Source: Rhynchospora pubera
Taxonomy: Eukaryota > Streptophyta > Magnoliopsida > Poales > Cyperaceae
Reading direction: 5' to 3'
Assembly: GCA_028095005.1 (NCBI GenBank)
Contig: CM051459.1
Coordinates: 3,463,190-3,527,189, forward strand
Length of the DNA: 64,000 nt
The notes under the pieces are model-generated. The model made no database searches and was not told where the DNA came from. It saw only the letters and a list, made by a program, of their open reading frames with translations. The translations under genes were made by a program, and so were the position numbers. This document shows positions 12,301 to 23,803 of the stretch, piece by piece (positions within the stretch are counted from its first letter, which is position 1; every line of letters begins with the position of its first letter).

Positions 12301-15300
12301 TTTGGTGGTTCCATTGGGCTCAGTTTTTCAGGAGTTATTTGTTAGATTCCAAATGCCTTTTTTCCTTTGTTATTTTTGTAAAAATTTTGTTCTTGGAGGA
12401 ATATCCTTAGTTTCATGGCTTTTTCTAATTGCAATTTGTTTTAGAGTGTCAATTCCAGATGATGAAATGTGTTGCAAGCCTGTGATAAGATTTGCCATAT
12501 AAAATCAGCACTTAACACATCAAGGGATTATAAAATACTTGGTCTATAAATAAATTTTATCCTCATTTGTTTGTTGTTGTTTCATGCTTACAATAATAGG
12601 CTATGGATGATATTATATGAGTCATTGAACTACCAGCATCCTATATGCTCTCCCTGCTTAAGTATCCTCTTGTTATTTTAATGCCCCTTTTGATTTTCTG
12701 TAGCCATCCTTAAGTTTTTTAGTTGAAGGAAGCTGTTTTTTTTATTTATTTTTTATTTGAGATAATTAGTTTTATGCCACCGTGAATTTTGATAATTAGA
12801 AAAATGCCATCTTTAAATTACTAATTAAATTTATGCCATTATAAAATTGCTAAAATTAGTTTTTTGCCACTATTTTTCTAAAAACACACTAAATTCTAAA
12901 AATGCCATTACCAAATTTGTCATTAAATTTTTTTAATGACCAAATTACCCCATTAAAAACAAATCCTCAGAAAACACACACACGGTGCTCAGAAATACGC
13001 TAAGGCGCGAAACCTTCACTTAGACACGTTCTCCTTGCCCGGAGTTCCTGCCACCGCACCTGCCGAACTGCACCTGCCCGTCGCTGTAGTTGTCAACCGG
13101 AGACCATCTCTCGTTCAGCTATTTTCTATGGAAAGGTTATATTTAAGTTCTAACTTTTTATGACGCGGAACATATTACTGGTACAAATTCAAGTGCTTTA
13201 TGAACGGACCTAGAAAACTTTTCTTTCATGAAGTTTGCTGATATTCATATTTGGCTTGGTGAGAAGTTTTATTTTTTGTTGATTTCGAATTTGTAACAAC
13301 CCTGGTGAATTCTTATATTGGAACGCCAGTACAGAGTGATATTCTGAATTCCTATATTGTAACGCCGGTAAGAGTGTTACTGTAATTCTAAACAAAAAAA
13401 AAAATCAATGTATTAAGTTGATGTTTGAACTTCAAAATAACATTTTTTTTATTGTTGATTTCTAAGAGCTGCAAGGAACTGTAAATAATGATTTAGCACC
13501 TTCAAGCAGGAAAAAAAAGTTATTATATTTACATCTTTTTTACGTGTATATTTCTTAGAATGAACTTCACATTAAATAATATTTATTGTCATAGGAAAAT
13601 TCCTAGTACAACTAGACCTCCAAGAACATTTACAGAAGAGTATTATAGATTCATTTTATGTATGCCGTGAGCAAAAAAATCGGTACAAAAATATTATTGT
13701 TAATAAATCTTAAAAATGTAATATTTTTTATTTTAAAATTAGAATTATGGCCATTGTTAGATGACGAATCAGATATATGCCACTATTTTCTTGCACCAAT
13801 GGTATAAAATAATTTTGTTATTTTATAGTGACGTAAAACTAATTGTTAATGATTAATAATGGCATAAAACCAATTATATCTTTTGTGATGACATATTACT
13901 AAATTTTACGTTTTATAGTGGCATAGTTAAAAGGGTAAAATCGTCATATAATTGTCTGATGGCAAAAAACTAATTTCTATTCTTTTATAATGGCAAAAAA
14001 TAATTTGTCGTTTAGTGATGGCATATTCCTAATTTCAAATATTTGCAGTGGCATAAACCTAAATCACCCTTTTTATTTTGTCAGCATGCTAGATAGATTT
14101 ACAAAGCAGACTTTGCTCTTTCCATTTTTTTTATTATGTGATTATTCTTTCTATTCATTAACATGTCATAGTTGTCTTTGGATATAATTAAAATTTTGTA
14201 ATTTAATACTGCTATTCATAGCCATGTTCCATGAATTATATTGCAAGATAGGTAGGTTGTCTTATCAAGGTATTTTTTATCATGACCTTTGCAACTTCCA
14301 ATCGCCTGCATTCGGTTAGGTTTTGGTTCTAGTGAATTTTTTTAATGCTAACTACTAGTTGTATACATTTCAGTACCATATTTGGTGTTTTTTCCCCCAC
14401 ATATTTTGGAACTATTCTGTTAAGCTATAGTGCCTATAGTTATTTTCTAATCTATGGACAAAGTAATGGATGCAAATGACATAGGATCAGTAAAAAATCA
14501 GGCACTAATCATGCAAATTCAGGTCCCCTATTATCTACTTGAAAATTTTCATTCATGTGTTCTGATATTTGTCATTTCAATCTTTTTATATTTTTCAGGC
14601 TGATAGGGATATTGTGGCATGCTTACAAGAAGCCCTGACCAAGGAAGGGCTAAATATGCAAGTTGCTGTATTGGTATGTCTCAAGATTTGTACTCTGAAC
14701 AGATCTGTAATTGTGACTTTATTCTAGTTTGCGTCTTTTGTTCTCAAAAAAAAAAAAAAAAATTTTTTTGATTGCAATTTTAATTTGTCATGTGATATGT
14801 ACTTTAGTCCCTGCTGCCTGCACCTCTATTTTTCAAAATAAATTTCTATTCAAGTAACATATTGATCTTGTTTATCAGGTAAATGATACAGTGGGTACAC
14901 TAGCGCTAGGTCACTACCATGACCAGGACACCGTGGCTGCTGTTATAATCGGTACTGGCACGAATGCATGCTATGTTGAACGAACTGATGCAATAATAAA
15001 GTACCAAGGGCTTCTTACCAATTCTGGAAGCATGGTATCTTTTGCTTTTTGCTTTGAAATTTCATTTCATTATTTTTCTTGCTATGCTTAATTGGTTCAT
15101 ACTTCTGTACCTCATTCTTTATTTGAGAAGATTAAAAACGTGATATGATGTTTTTTTAATTGCAAATGCTATGGAAGGAGACTTAGTAGCATTTTACTAA
15201 ATTGGCTGTTGCTTGTGAATAACTGGTCTTGTAGCCTTTTGTGTAATGGCAACTTATTCAAATAAATTATTTACTCATGTAATGATGTTTCACATTATCT

Positions 15301-16617
15301 GTCAATTAGGTAATCAATATGGAGTGGGGTAACTTCTGGACATCCCACTTACCTCGTACATCATATGATGTTGAACTTGATGAAGACAGCCTGAATCGCA
15401 CCGATCAGGTACATGATACCTCCATAAAATTCATCTTAAATTTTGACCCCCCCCCCTTTTTTTCTTTCCTAATTTCGAGCTTTTGAGTTTCTCTAATTAT
15501 CTTCATATATTGTCCTGGAAACTTCTTTTAAGTTATGGAGAATGTTCATTTTTTTTGTCATGTGTTGAGTACAAATATATGCAACCTTCTCCTGTACTTA
15601 ATTAATGTTACACAGAAACTGTTGTATGCTTTGCTAGTTTCCATTAACATCAGCAGAAACACAAAGATCAATGACACTGTTGATGTTTTTAGGGTTTTGA
15701 AAAAATGATATCGGGAATGTATTTGGGTGAAATTGCGAGAAGAGTACTTTTTAGAATTGCGGTTGAGTCTGAAGTATTTGGAGATGTTGGAAGCAAGTTA
15801 TCTCAACCATTTGCTCTAAGGTATTATCTTGTTATTTTTCTGTGTAGATTGCAAATTCTTGGTGTGAACCATTTTAAAATAATTCTCGTATTCTTATGGC
15901 AATTCAGTACCCCTCTCATGGCGACAATGCATGAGGATGAATCTGCCGATCTTAGAGAAGTGAAGAGAATAGTTGAACAAACTTTACAGGTTTGAGCTTA
16001 TTTTCTTGTCATAATTTAAGTATCTTGCTGATTTTCCCCCAAAATAAAAGAAAGGTAAAGAAGGAAATGATGATAATACTGATAGTTTATTGCCGAAATA
16101 TGGTAGGTCAAACTGTAGGTCCAAAATTAAGTTTTGCAATATTGCCTAAGGATTTAGTTCCTTGAGTTGGTAAATTGCTAGGCACTTGTAGGATTTTTTA
16201 CGTCTGTCCCTATATACATGCCCTTTGTTATAAACCCACTGTGATATGTTTCAGATCCCAGATATTCCTCTGAAAACTCGGCGACTTGTGGTTAAAGTGT
16301 GTGACATAGTCTCAAGAAGAGCTGCCCGTTTGGTGGCGGCTGGCATTGTGGGAATCTTAAAGAAAATAGGAAGAGATGGCAGTGGGCCCTCTACAAGCGG
16401 AAGACCTAAGGGCCAGCTGATGCGAACTGTGGTGGCTGTGGAGGGAGGGTTGTATGAAGGTTATTCCATGTTTAGGGATTATGTAGATGAAGCCATTGTA
16501 GAAATATTAGGTGATGTGGCACAAAATATTTTTCTGAAGACAACAGTGGATGGATCAGGGACTGGTGCGGCTCTTCTTGCCGCTGCACACTCGTCGAATA
16601 GGAAAAGTTACATATAG
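9355..16617 (+). CDS. Hexokinase (hexokinase-like clade), nine exons, membrane-anchored
   Basis: ATP-dependent hexose phosphorylation at the head of glycolysis; plant members can also sense glucose. Exons I read: 9355-9647, 11643-11793, 12018-12197, 14599-14673, 14879-15034, 15310-15408, 15693-15820, 15908-15989, 16255-16617. All have GT-AG borders and join in frame to 508 aa; nine exons is the usual plant count. Residues 11-31 form a hydrophobic anchor followed by RRVKSHRR, typical of type B enzymes on the mitochondrial outer membrane. Visible motifs: phosphate-1 LDLGGTNFRV (108-117), sugar-binding LGFTFSFPV (178-186) with TKGF (200-203), connect-1 VNDTVGTL with the catalytic Asp at 236, phosphate-2 GTGTN (258-262). 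The segment QPIPQELM resembles the hexokinase-like (HKL) clade, yet the key residues seem intact, so catalysis is possible. Introns 1 and 3 exceed 1.9 kb. The start lies in the good context CTCCATGG. Confidence 0.93.
10736..10805 (+). repeat. Perfect 35 bp tandem duplication in hexokinase intron 1
   Basis: Two identical, adjacent 35 bp units (10736-10770 and 10771-10805), each starting GGTTTGATATC. The identity suggests a recent slippage event. No function is implied. Confidence 0.9.
12759..14069. mobile_element. Mutator-like non-autonomous element in hexokinase intron 3
   Basis: A 1311 bp element. The left end GAGATAATTAGTTTTATGCC pairs with the right end, whose reverse complement is GGGTGATTTAGGTTTATGCC. 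Flanks of TTTTTATTT (12750-12758 and 14070-14078) fit the 9 bp target duplication of Mutator-like elements, though the T-rich context weakens that point. Both subterminal zones repeat TATGCCA at short intervals. A GC-richer core (about 12970-13110) differs from the rest and may be captured host DNA. There is no transposase frame. It sits between exons 3 and 4 and does not disturb the splice sites I read. Confidence 0.7.
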
Positions 16618-18390
16618 AAATTACATGTAACTCTGTGCAAATGTAAAAAAAGAAACGAACGTACAATTATTTCATATTTATTTATATGTAAATTGGGTTT
16701 ATTTGGAAGCTGTCGGGTGCATTTTTTTTTTTCTCTTGTTTTGTGTTGAGGCCGGTTTACCACTTAGAACGGAACAGGATTCAAAATTCAAAAATAAAAA
16801 ATCAATTTGAGTGATGAGGCTGGAGTTGAACCAGGCCAGGTTAAGTTGAAAGGATAGGTCCAACTTCTTAATTGCCAGTTCTACACCAATCTAGCAAGGT
16901 GTTGTATAATGTCAACATATCATACAGTCTAAAATCAACTAAAAGAGTAAACAAATCCGTAATTGAATTTTGTTGATCTACATGGACCTTAAAACGCGCT
17001 TGAAGTATAAAAAAGTGTGAAGTTGACTCAGTGAAATTGTGACTAAATGTTTGACTAAGCAGGAGCACATGAGAAGTTCCGGTCAGACAAAAAATGCATT
17101 TGTTTCATGATCCCAAGTTCAGAACATCTAATTAATGTTTTGTAAAGTTGCATGTCCATCTTACCATCTAGAAAAATAAGGACAGCTGCGATATGCAATA
17201 TCCAACAAAATAGTATTCAAAACATCTACCATCACTGATTTTTCTAGATGCATTTCAAAATTGAATTTTTGTATGTTGTGTTCAGTTAAACATAGTTAAG
17301 GGATGAATTTAAAGTGTTTTATGTGTTCAGTTAATTGCAGCAGAAAATTTATTTCATAATTTTTGTGTTCAATTAAATTGGTTAAGGAATCAATTAAAAC
17401 ACCTTAAAGGATGAGTTAAATTGAGTTATGTGTTCAATTAGATGCATTGGTATTATGACATAGTAGTTCTGAAATGACGTAAATATAAACATTTAAAACA
17501 ACAAAATGAAGAGACACAAATATTAATATTAATTAAATAAAAAAATAATATAAACAAATAGAATAAACAAACCAAGCACTTAAATAACAAACTGAATATT
17601 TACAACAATAAACTGAATACATGTACAAATTTTATAAGTAAGAAATTATATCCATTATTGTAACAAACTGAACAATTCTATTAACAATAGCATCCATTAA
17701 TAACAAAATAATAATTAATAACAAAATAATAATACAATTCACTCTAGAAAACAACGAGACAAAAGAACTTCCATCTCTTTTCTGCTGTGATTGTTGTCCC
17801 ATGAAATCTAGTATTCCTCTCCGTGCTTCTGATCCTGTTGACCAAATAAGAAGGACCATAATACAGAAAAATCAAGTGAATAAGGTTTCTAATACCCTAG
17901 AAAAATAACTTTTTGCTCCCTAGTAAACCATATCAAATATCCTTCAATTCTCTTCTAATCTTTTATAAAACAAAAGTTATTTCGAATAACATCAAGGACG
18001 AAGATTTTTTTTCTACAGAAATAATTGCCATTATCCAAACTATATTAATATTTCTTTGCCACAAGCCCACAACGCAACAAAAGCAATTATAATACTTTCA
18101 TAATACACCTAGCAAGAGAGGTGGAGGGGGGCCAATCGCAAATCCTACCCAAGACTTCATAATCAATTTTAATGAATATGATAATGTTAATAATAGCAAT
18201 ATTAATAATATCCATTTCAACTACATGGAAAAAAGCACTATGAATGTATGTAGACAACTGAAATAAAGACCAACCCCCTCGATAACGAGCCTTAATTTTA
18301 TTAGTGAATCATTGTGCAATATTGTTTTCTGTTGATTTAGAAACGAAAGTTTTGAAGGGTATCACTTGTTTAATGTGATTGTTTTCCATC
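16618..18390. other. Hexokinase 3' flank and intergenic DNA
   Basis: The 3' UTR presumably lies in the first few hundred bases. Around 17275-17450 the motif TGTGTTCAGTTAA recurs about four times with slight changes. A minus-strand frame at 17632-17859 is unassigned. Nothing else is supported. Confidence 0.45.
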
Positions 18391-18732
18391 TTGAGTTGGG
18401 ACATCTGCAGGCTGAAATGCTGCTTGTTTCAGCTTTGAGATTCTCTCGCGTTTCACAGTGGGTCTGAAATATAAGAATTACATGCCATTTGAATGTGCAC
18501 CTTTGAATAATTCAATGTGCCATTCTATCAATTTTTTATAGTCTGACTGTCTGACAAACTTTAGATTTTAAAGTTTGTATCAAGATAGATTATAGGTAAT
18601 TAATAGTTCAAACCTTGACTTGGTTCCTTTTGTTTTTGAACCAAATTTTGACTTGTCGCCCAAAAAGACCCAACGGTGAGGGCTTCTCAGTACCGCATTT
18701 CATCTGGAGTAGGGGTACGTTCAGCAAAATAT
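18390..18732 (-). pseudogene. HD-ZIP class IV homeobox fragment (pseudogene)
   Basis: On the minus strand, 18732-18614 reads as a decayed homeodomain exon: a TPDEMRY segment like the PHPDEKQR of HD-ZIP IV proteins, then a stop and a frameshift, then the recognition helix RQVKIWFKNKRNQVK (family form RQVKFWFQNRRTQMK). It is bounded by an acceptor (TGTACAG) and a donor (GTCAAG/GT) where class IV genes have introns. A second piece, 18463 downward, follows an acceptor TTTCAG and reads THCETRENLKAE, like the linker and zipper start THxERxENxxLKxEN. The START domain and the rest are not seen. Class IV proteins are epidermal transcription factors; this copy cannot be functional. Confidence 0.6.
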
Positions 18733-19174
18733 CTGTACAAAACACAAAAGATGATATTATATTACACAATCCTAACGAATAAACTTCTATTTTCAATGAC
18801 AAAAATTACATAAGAAAGATTTAAAATGCTAAAATCCAGTTGCGAAAAATACGCCAACATACTATACACATCACCACTAAAAAGAAATCAGGTGAAATAA
18901 CTTAACTCAATAAACCACTAAAAAGAGTATAATCATTACTGGGGGCTCCCATGAAAATTTCGCTAATTGAACTCCAGTTCACTAAGCGAGGAGTGATTTG
19001 CATTGATTTTGCAAAAAAAGAAAAAAAAAAAAAACTGATTGGAGTTCAAATTACAAGATTTTGATAGTTGTACTAATTAAGGCTATTTTAGCCATACATA
19101 CTTTGTAAACTCGTCCCAAATATTTAGAACAACTAAATTACCTCTTTAATCTGAAAGCTTAAATAAAGAACCAA

Positions 19175-19345
19175 TTCTTGATCTAGTGACAAAGATCAAT
19201 GCATCTTGAGTGAAAGGTTGTAGGTTCGAAATCCGACTGGAGTCTTTCATCGACATTTAATTAATTAAAAAAAATAAGTTGGATGAATTAAATCCCAATT
19301 TATCCTAAGTTTAAATAAAGTTCTTCGGAAAAAAAAATGAAATTC
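19175..19345 (+). mobile_element. Possible tRNA-derived SINE
   Basis: TGATCTAGTGAC (about 19178) resembles a pol III A box, and GGTTCGAAATCC (about 19222) fits a B box, about 33 bases apart as in tRNA-derived SINEs. An A-rich tail follows near 19330. I could not define target-site duplications, so the call stays tentative. Confidence 0.4.
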
Positions 19346-19869
19346 TAAATATAACCTCAAGAATAGGCAAACACCTTAAATTAGTCAAATAAAACACAAA
19401 AACTATGCACTTACGATCGAATATCTGACCTTATTGGAAATCTGAGACCATTTGGATCCAGTTTGAAGCTCCTTATGGTTTCTATTTTTCCTTCATCAGT
19501 GGAGCTTTCCATGAGAGATAACCTGACGAAAGAAAACACAAAAAAAATAATTAAAATTCATAACATATATTGCCTCATAATATAACAATCTTGGTCTGAA
19601 CAAGTACATATGCAGAATTTAGAAACAAGTTTAGAAACAAGTTTAAAACTCTTCCAAGGCTAGATCAAGCGTACTAGCGTAGGTAATTTCAAAGTTGGTA
19701 AAAAATAAATACATGAAATATAAAAGCATAAATTATTATTTGAAAATTATTTCACTGAGCAGTTATTTTTGATATGTTAAGCTACCAACAAGTTTGGACT
19801 CTCCGAGCCTTCTGTCCATGTTTGAAAGATGATAAGAACAACCTAGCTTATATTTATGATTAATCCTGA

Positions 19870-20590
19870 GGGGTGAGCTAAAAGCTCGTGACTCGTGAGT
19901 TTACTTAATCTCAACTCGCGAAAAACTCGTTTATAACTCGAGCTCAAAGAACTCGAGTTGAACCAACTCGGTTAATTGACATGTCGAGTCTGAGTTAGGC
20001 TCAGTTCGGCTCATTGACTCGTGAGCTGACTCGTGACGTAATAAATTTTATTTTTTTTGAGATTGTCAACATGATCTATGACTATGAGTATTAATATTGA
20101 GTTTCAAGACATATTTTGCTTCAAATCAATAGAAAAAAATAAAATTGATAATAAATGTTATTTTTATATTATTGTATATATCAATTGTTTTAATTTTGAA
20201 ATAATGTATCAATTAAAAAAAAATTGAAATAGACATACTCATGCCAAGTTGGCTCGTGACTCTTAAGCCAACTCGAGTTACACACGAGTTAAGTTTGAGC
20301 TAATTTAAAGAACTCGAAATTATTTCCAACTCGACTTGAGCTAACTCGAATTTGAGTTGTCTCCTCCTTTTTCTATGTAGAGAGATTACGGGCATTTGGG
20401 TCGATCAAGTTATCGGTCTGTTACTATATCTGAGTCAACAAGATGATCGTGATATTTCTTTGTATATACACTCTCCGGGTGGAGACACACTATCATCAAT
20501 ACCTATTGTTATAAAACATGTGCAAGGTAGGGTTGATGTGCGTACAATATGTATGTAACTCGCTCGAACTCGACTCGTATAAAGCTCTGA
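19870..20590. mobile_element. Element made of reiterated ACTCGAG-type motifs
   Basis: The stretch is dense in ACTCGA, AACTCG, CTCGTGA and their complements (19880-20035 and 20250-20365, again 20560-20580). Reiterated CTCGAG blocks of this kind are typical of a widespread class of plant non-autonomous DNA elements. The left end near GGGGTGAGCTAAAAGCTCG and the right end near CGACTCGTATAAAGCTC look like diverged inverted termini; I see no convincing target-site duplication. It encloses the ClpP-like fragment. Confidence 0.5.
20380..20558 (+). pseudogene. ClpP-family protease fragment inside a mobile element
   Basis: An uninterrupted stretch of about 58 codons resembles the middle of a ClpP/ClpR subunit: GLLLYLSQQDDRDISLYIHS, then PGG, then VDVRTICM. 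Family members have a LYLFINSPGG motif followed later by TICMGxAASMGS with the catalytic Ser. The fragment stops right after TICM, before the catalytic Ser; the His and Asp parts are also missing. It lies between ACTCGA repeat blocks, so it is probably a captured exon. It could derive from a nuclear or plastid clpP; I cannot tell which. Confidence 0.6.
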
Positions 20591-20724
20591 ATTCTAAGTC
20601 CTAATTTGCAGCAGTGGTGTTATGGATTATCGTATTAAGAAAAATGATGTACTATAAAGTGCCCCACGATAAACTCTACCACAAGAACGAATAAATCTTC
20701 AGAAACATTGGATGAATTTAATGC

Positions 20725-23050
20725 TAGGGCTGCATAACGTGGCAAACGACCACGAAAATGAGTTCTTTCGTTGATCGTTTCGTGATTATACGCAATTTTT
20801 TTCCTTTTGACGTTTTTTGTTTCGTCCATCCAGATTTTTTGCATCAATCGTTTCGTTATAATTAGACGATCAAAACAGTTTTACCGTTTAAAATTTTTAA
20901 TCGTGCCTTGATATGTGTTTTTATATTTTCTTTTTGTATTGTTCCATTTTTTCCTCTGTGACTGCAAATAGCATCTTATGTTGAGAACGTGCAAACAAAA
21001 AAAAAAAGATATTGAACATTACAAATAACATCATAGCAAAGATCCTTACAACTGTATTTGCTTAGTACAAATAACATCATTACAAATAACATGTGAATTT
21101 CCAAATAACATCATTAAGAACTGTATTGCTTAGTACTATGAAAAAACCACCGGCAAATCAAGTAAACCATCATTTAAAAAACAAGTAAACCAGTAAAAAA
21201 AATTAGTAAATCTGTATAAAAAAAAACCAGTAAACCTGTTTTACCAGCAAATCAAGTAAACCAGTACAAAAAAAACCAGTAAATTTATTTTACCAGAAAA
21301 TCAAATAAACCTGTTTTAAACCAGTAAAACAGTATAAAAAAAAAACAACAAAACTATTATACCAGCAAAGCAAGCTACTACATCTTCTGCCCTTATCAGC
21401 TTTTACCAGCAAATCAAGAAACCAAATAGAGAAACAATTCAATTTGAAACTTTACAAAATTTTTTCCCGTCTCAAATCAAAACCCATAGAATACTGACAG
21501 CAAGAAATGAAGTGAAAATGTCAAACTCTTTTCCCATAGCAGGTTCAATCTTTGTTCAAACTTTGTCAGTTATCAGCCGTCATCTCTTCACCAGCCGTCA
21601 GCCACTTCCATTATTGTCAGCCGTCAACCGTCTCCTCACCAGTGTGTGAGAGGGAGGCAGTGAGAAAACTGAGGTTGTACTTCCCATGCTCGACAGCCTC
21701 AAGGTTGCTCTTGGCATGCTCGAGAAAATGACTGCTCAAGCAACGATAGCCAGCCTTTCTCTGAAAGCTAGAGTAGGCGTTTTCTGAGGCGAGGGAAGAG
21801 GAGGGAGGATGGTCGGAAGAAGGGTGGCCCGAGGTGTTATTTTTGTTGGAAGGTTAAGATGAAAAGGGATAGGGTTGAGGGCTCAGTTGGAGAAAGAGGA
21901 GAGGAAAAGAGAGGAGAGGCGGTGATGTGCTCGATCGCGTGAGAGTGGAAGCGAAGGAGGGAGGCGATCGGAGAAGACAGAGTGAGAGATCGAGAGAGAA
22001 GAGAGGGGTGCGGCTAGTGTTTACCAAACGGGGCAGGGCGGGGCGGGGCGGGGCGGGGCGGTCAAACCCGCGGCGGTCCACGGGTTAGGACGGGGCGGGT
22101 TAGGACGGTTCACGGATTAAGACGGGGCGGGTTAGGACGGTTCATCTTAGAATTCTTGGCCCTAACCCTTCTTAAACCCGCCCCATGTAACCCGCACGGG
22201 TTATGACGGTCCGGTCCGGTCCGGTCCGCGGGTTCTTATTTATTTTATTATTACTATTTTTTTATTTTTCTTTAGTATTAAACTACATATATAATCACTA
22301 TAACGTTTTTTTTTGCTGTTTTTTTTGTGTGTTATTTTTTCAATACTTTTTTTGTTTTTTCAATATTTTTTTCTGTCTTTTATTTTTCGTTAATTACTTT
22401 TATTTTTTACTTTTACGTTTTTTCTTTATTTTTTTTACTTATATTTTCTGTTTTTTTTGTTTTATAAGTAATTTTTTATTAGATGAAAAAATTTGAATAT
22501 AATTATATAAAGTTACCCTTCTTTTTTTCGGGATTAGCACGGGTTTTGGACGGGTTGACGGGGCGGGGCGGTTCGGTCCACGGGTTAAGACGGGGCGGGT
22601 TAACACGGGTAGTTTTAGAAAGGGCGGCCCAAACCCGTCGAAGACCCGCCCCGTTCTAACCCTTCGGTCCATCGCGGTTCATGGACGGTCCGGGGCGGTC
22701 CGGTCCATGGGGCGGGTTTGGGGCGGGGCGGGTTCGACCCGGCGGGTTTTTGGTAAACACTAGGTGCGGCGCATAATTATATTTTGTCGAAGACATTCCT
22801 CGTTCTCTCCGCCTCACTCTCTACAATCACCTAATAACAGCACAGTAGAATTTTTGGACGAAATTCGCGAAATAAACGACCACGAAACGTACCAATTTCG
22901 TTAACCGTTCCATTCTGAGACGAAACATAATTTCTATTTGCGTTAGCTATTCCGTTCCTTAAACGAAACCGAAATCTCTATCCGTTACCGTTCTGTTTTG
23001 GATGAAACGAAACGAAAAAACGATCGAAACGGCTACCGTTTTCAGCCCTA
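20725..23050. mobile_element. Non-autonomous hAT element, 2.3 kb
   Basis: The ends are TAGGGCTGCATAACG and CCGTTTTCAGCCCTA. They are flanked by the exact 8 bp duplication TTTAATGC (20717-20724 and 23051-23058). Subterminal zones repeat CGTTTCGT and ACGAAACGA. The ends closely match the 303 bp MITE at 48296-48598, so the two are one family. No transposase is encoded. The interior has a run of diverged ACCAGTAAA-type units (about 21140-21430), a GC-richer genic-looking stretch (about 21590-22010), and a nested element at 22015-22762. Confidence 0.85.
22015..22762. mobile_element. GC-rich hAT-type element nested in another hAT element
   Basis: The termini TAGTGTTTACCAAA and TTTGGTAAACACTA are perfect 14 bp inverted repeats. 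The 8 bp target duplication GGTGCGGC is exact (22007-22014 and 22763-22770). The ends are packed with GGGGCGG, GGTCCGGTCCG and CGGGTTA units, while the middle (about 22230-22520) is T-rich and AT-rich. No protein is encoded. Its position dates it after the host element. Confidence 0.88.
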
Positions 23051-23215
23051 TTTAATGCGCATATGGCATGTTTGTGAGTTGTGACATTTGACCAACGGTA
23101 GGTAAAGGTCTCAAACGTCACCTGGGCCTAAAAAAAATGCAGCTATTATGGGCCATCAGGTTCATCATTTCTTGTTCCCAAATTGCATACCGTTCTCAAA
23201 AAATTTAGGAACTTA

Positions 23216-23373
23216 GGGCCATTTGGATGTTGTAGAAATTTGGAGAATTTACAAATTTTATGTATAAATTTATTGGGAAGTGTGTAACTTTGTGAAGAGT
23301 TTGAATTATTTATAATAAATTTGACATATAAAATACCCGAAATTTATAATTCCGACCACATCCAAACGGCCCC
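23216..23373. mobile_element. Tourist-like MITE, copy A
   Basis: A 158 bp element with ends GGGCCATTTGGATGT and ACATCCAAACGGCCCC and flanking TTA (23213-23215, 23374-23376), as for PIF/Harbinger-derived Tourist MITEs. The internal segment GGGAAGTGTGTAACTTTGTG is shared, with small changes, with the elements at 26732-26887 and 61053-61211. Confidence 0.8.
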
Positions 23374-23503
23374 TTAAGAATTTAGGAGAGTAAAACTTCT
23401 TGTTGGTGCAAAAAAGTTCAAAATATTTCAAGTTTATCCGAGGATTGTAGCGTCTTTAATGAAGAAGAAGACAAATAAAATGTAATATTTTTGGGAAAAT
23501 TAT

Positions 23504-23650
23504 ATGCAGGCTCTCGTCAACAAAAAGTCAAAACTAGTTGGCTTCGCTCTGTCCTTCCTCGTTTTGCTTCTCTACCTTTCAGGCTTCCAGCTCCTTGAAC
23601 AAGAATACCTCCCGCTTGTATCTTCTGGTGCCTGTTTAGCTCACTTATAA
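23504..23650 (+). other. Short open frame with a membrane-anchor-like start, possible exon relic
   Basis: A 48-codon frame starts MQALVNKKSKLVGFALSFLV and continues with a leucine-rich hydrophobic stretch, like an N-terminal signal anchor of a type II membrane protein. A possible donor follows the codons for LVSS near 23623. No downstream exon is recognisable before the solo LTR at 23804. I do not recognise the family. It may be a truncated first exon. Confidence 0.3.
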
Positions 23651-23803
23651 ATTGTGTTTTGATGAAATGCTTATAACTAGAGCCTTAACTGAACAATCAA
23701 ATGCTTATAAGCAAGTTGATGATCAACTGAGGCTCTAAGGCAAACTTGGAGTTTGGCTGAACAAATAGGTTATATTGGGGTAATTAAATACGAGAATGAC
23801 TAA

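Noticed and set aside
22203..22496. 97-codon Phe-rich frame
   Set aside because: Product of the T-rich core of the nested hAT element.
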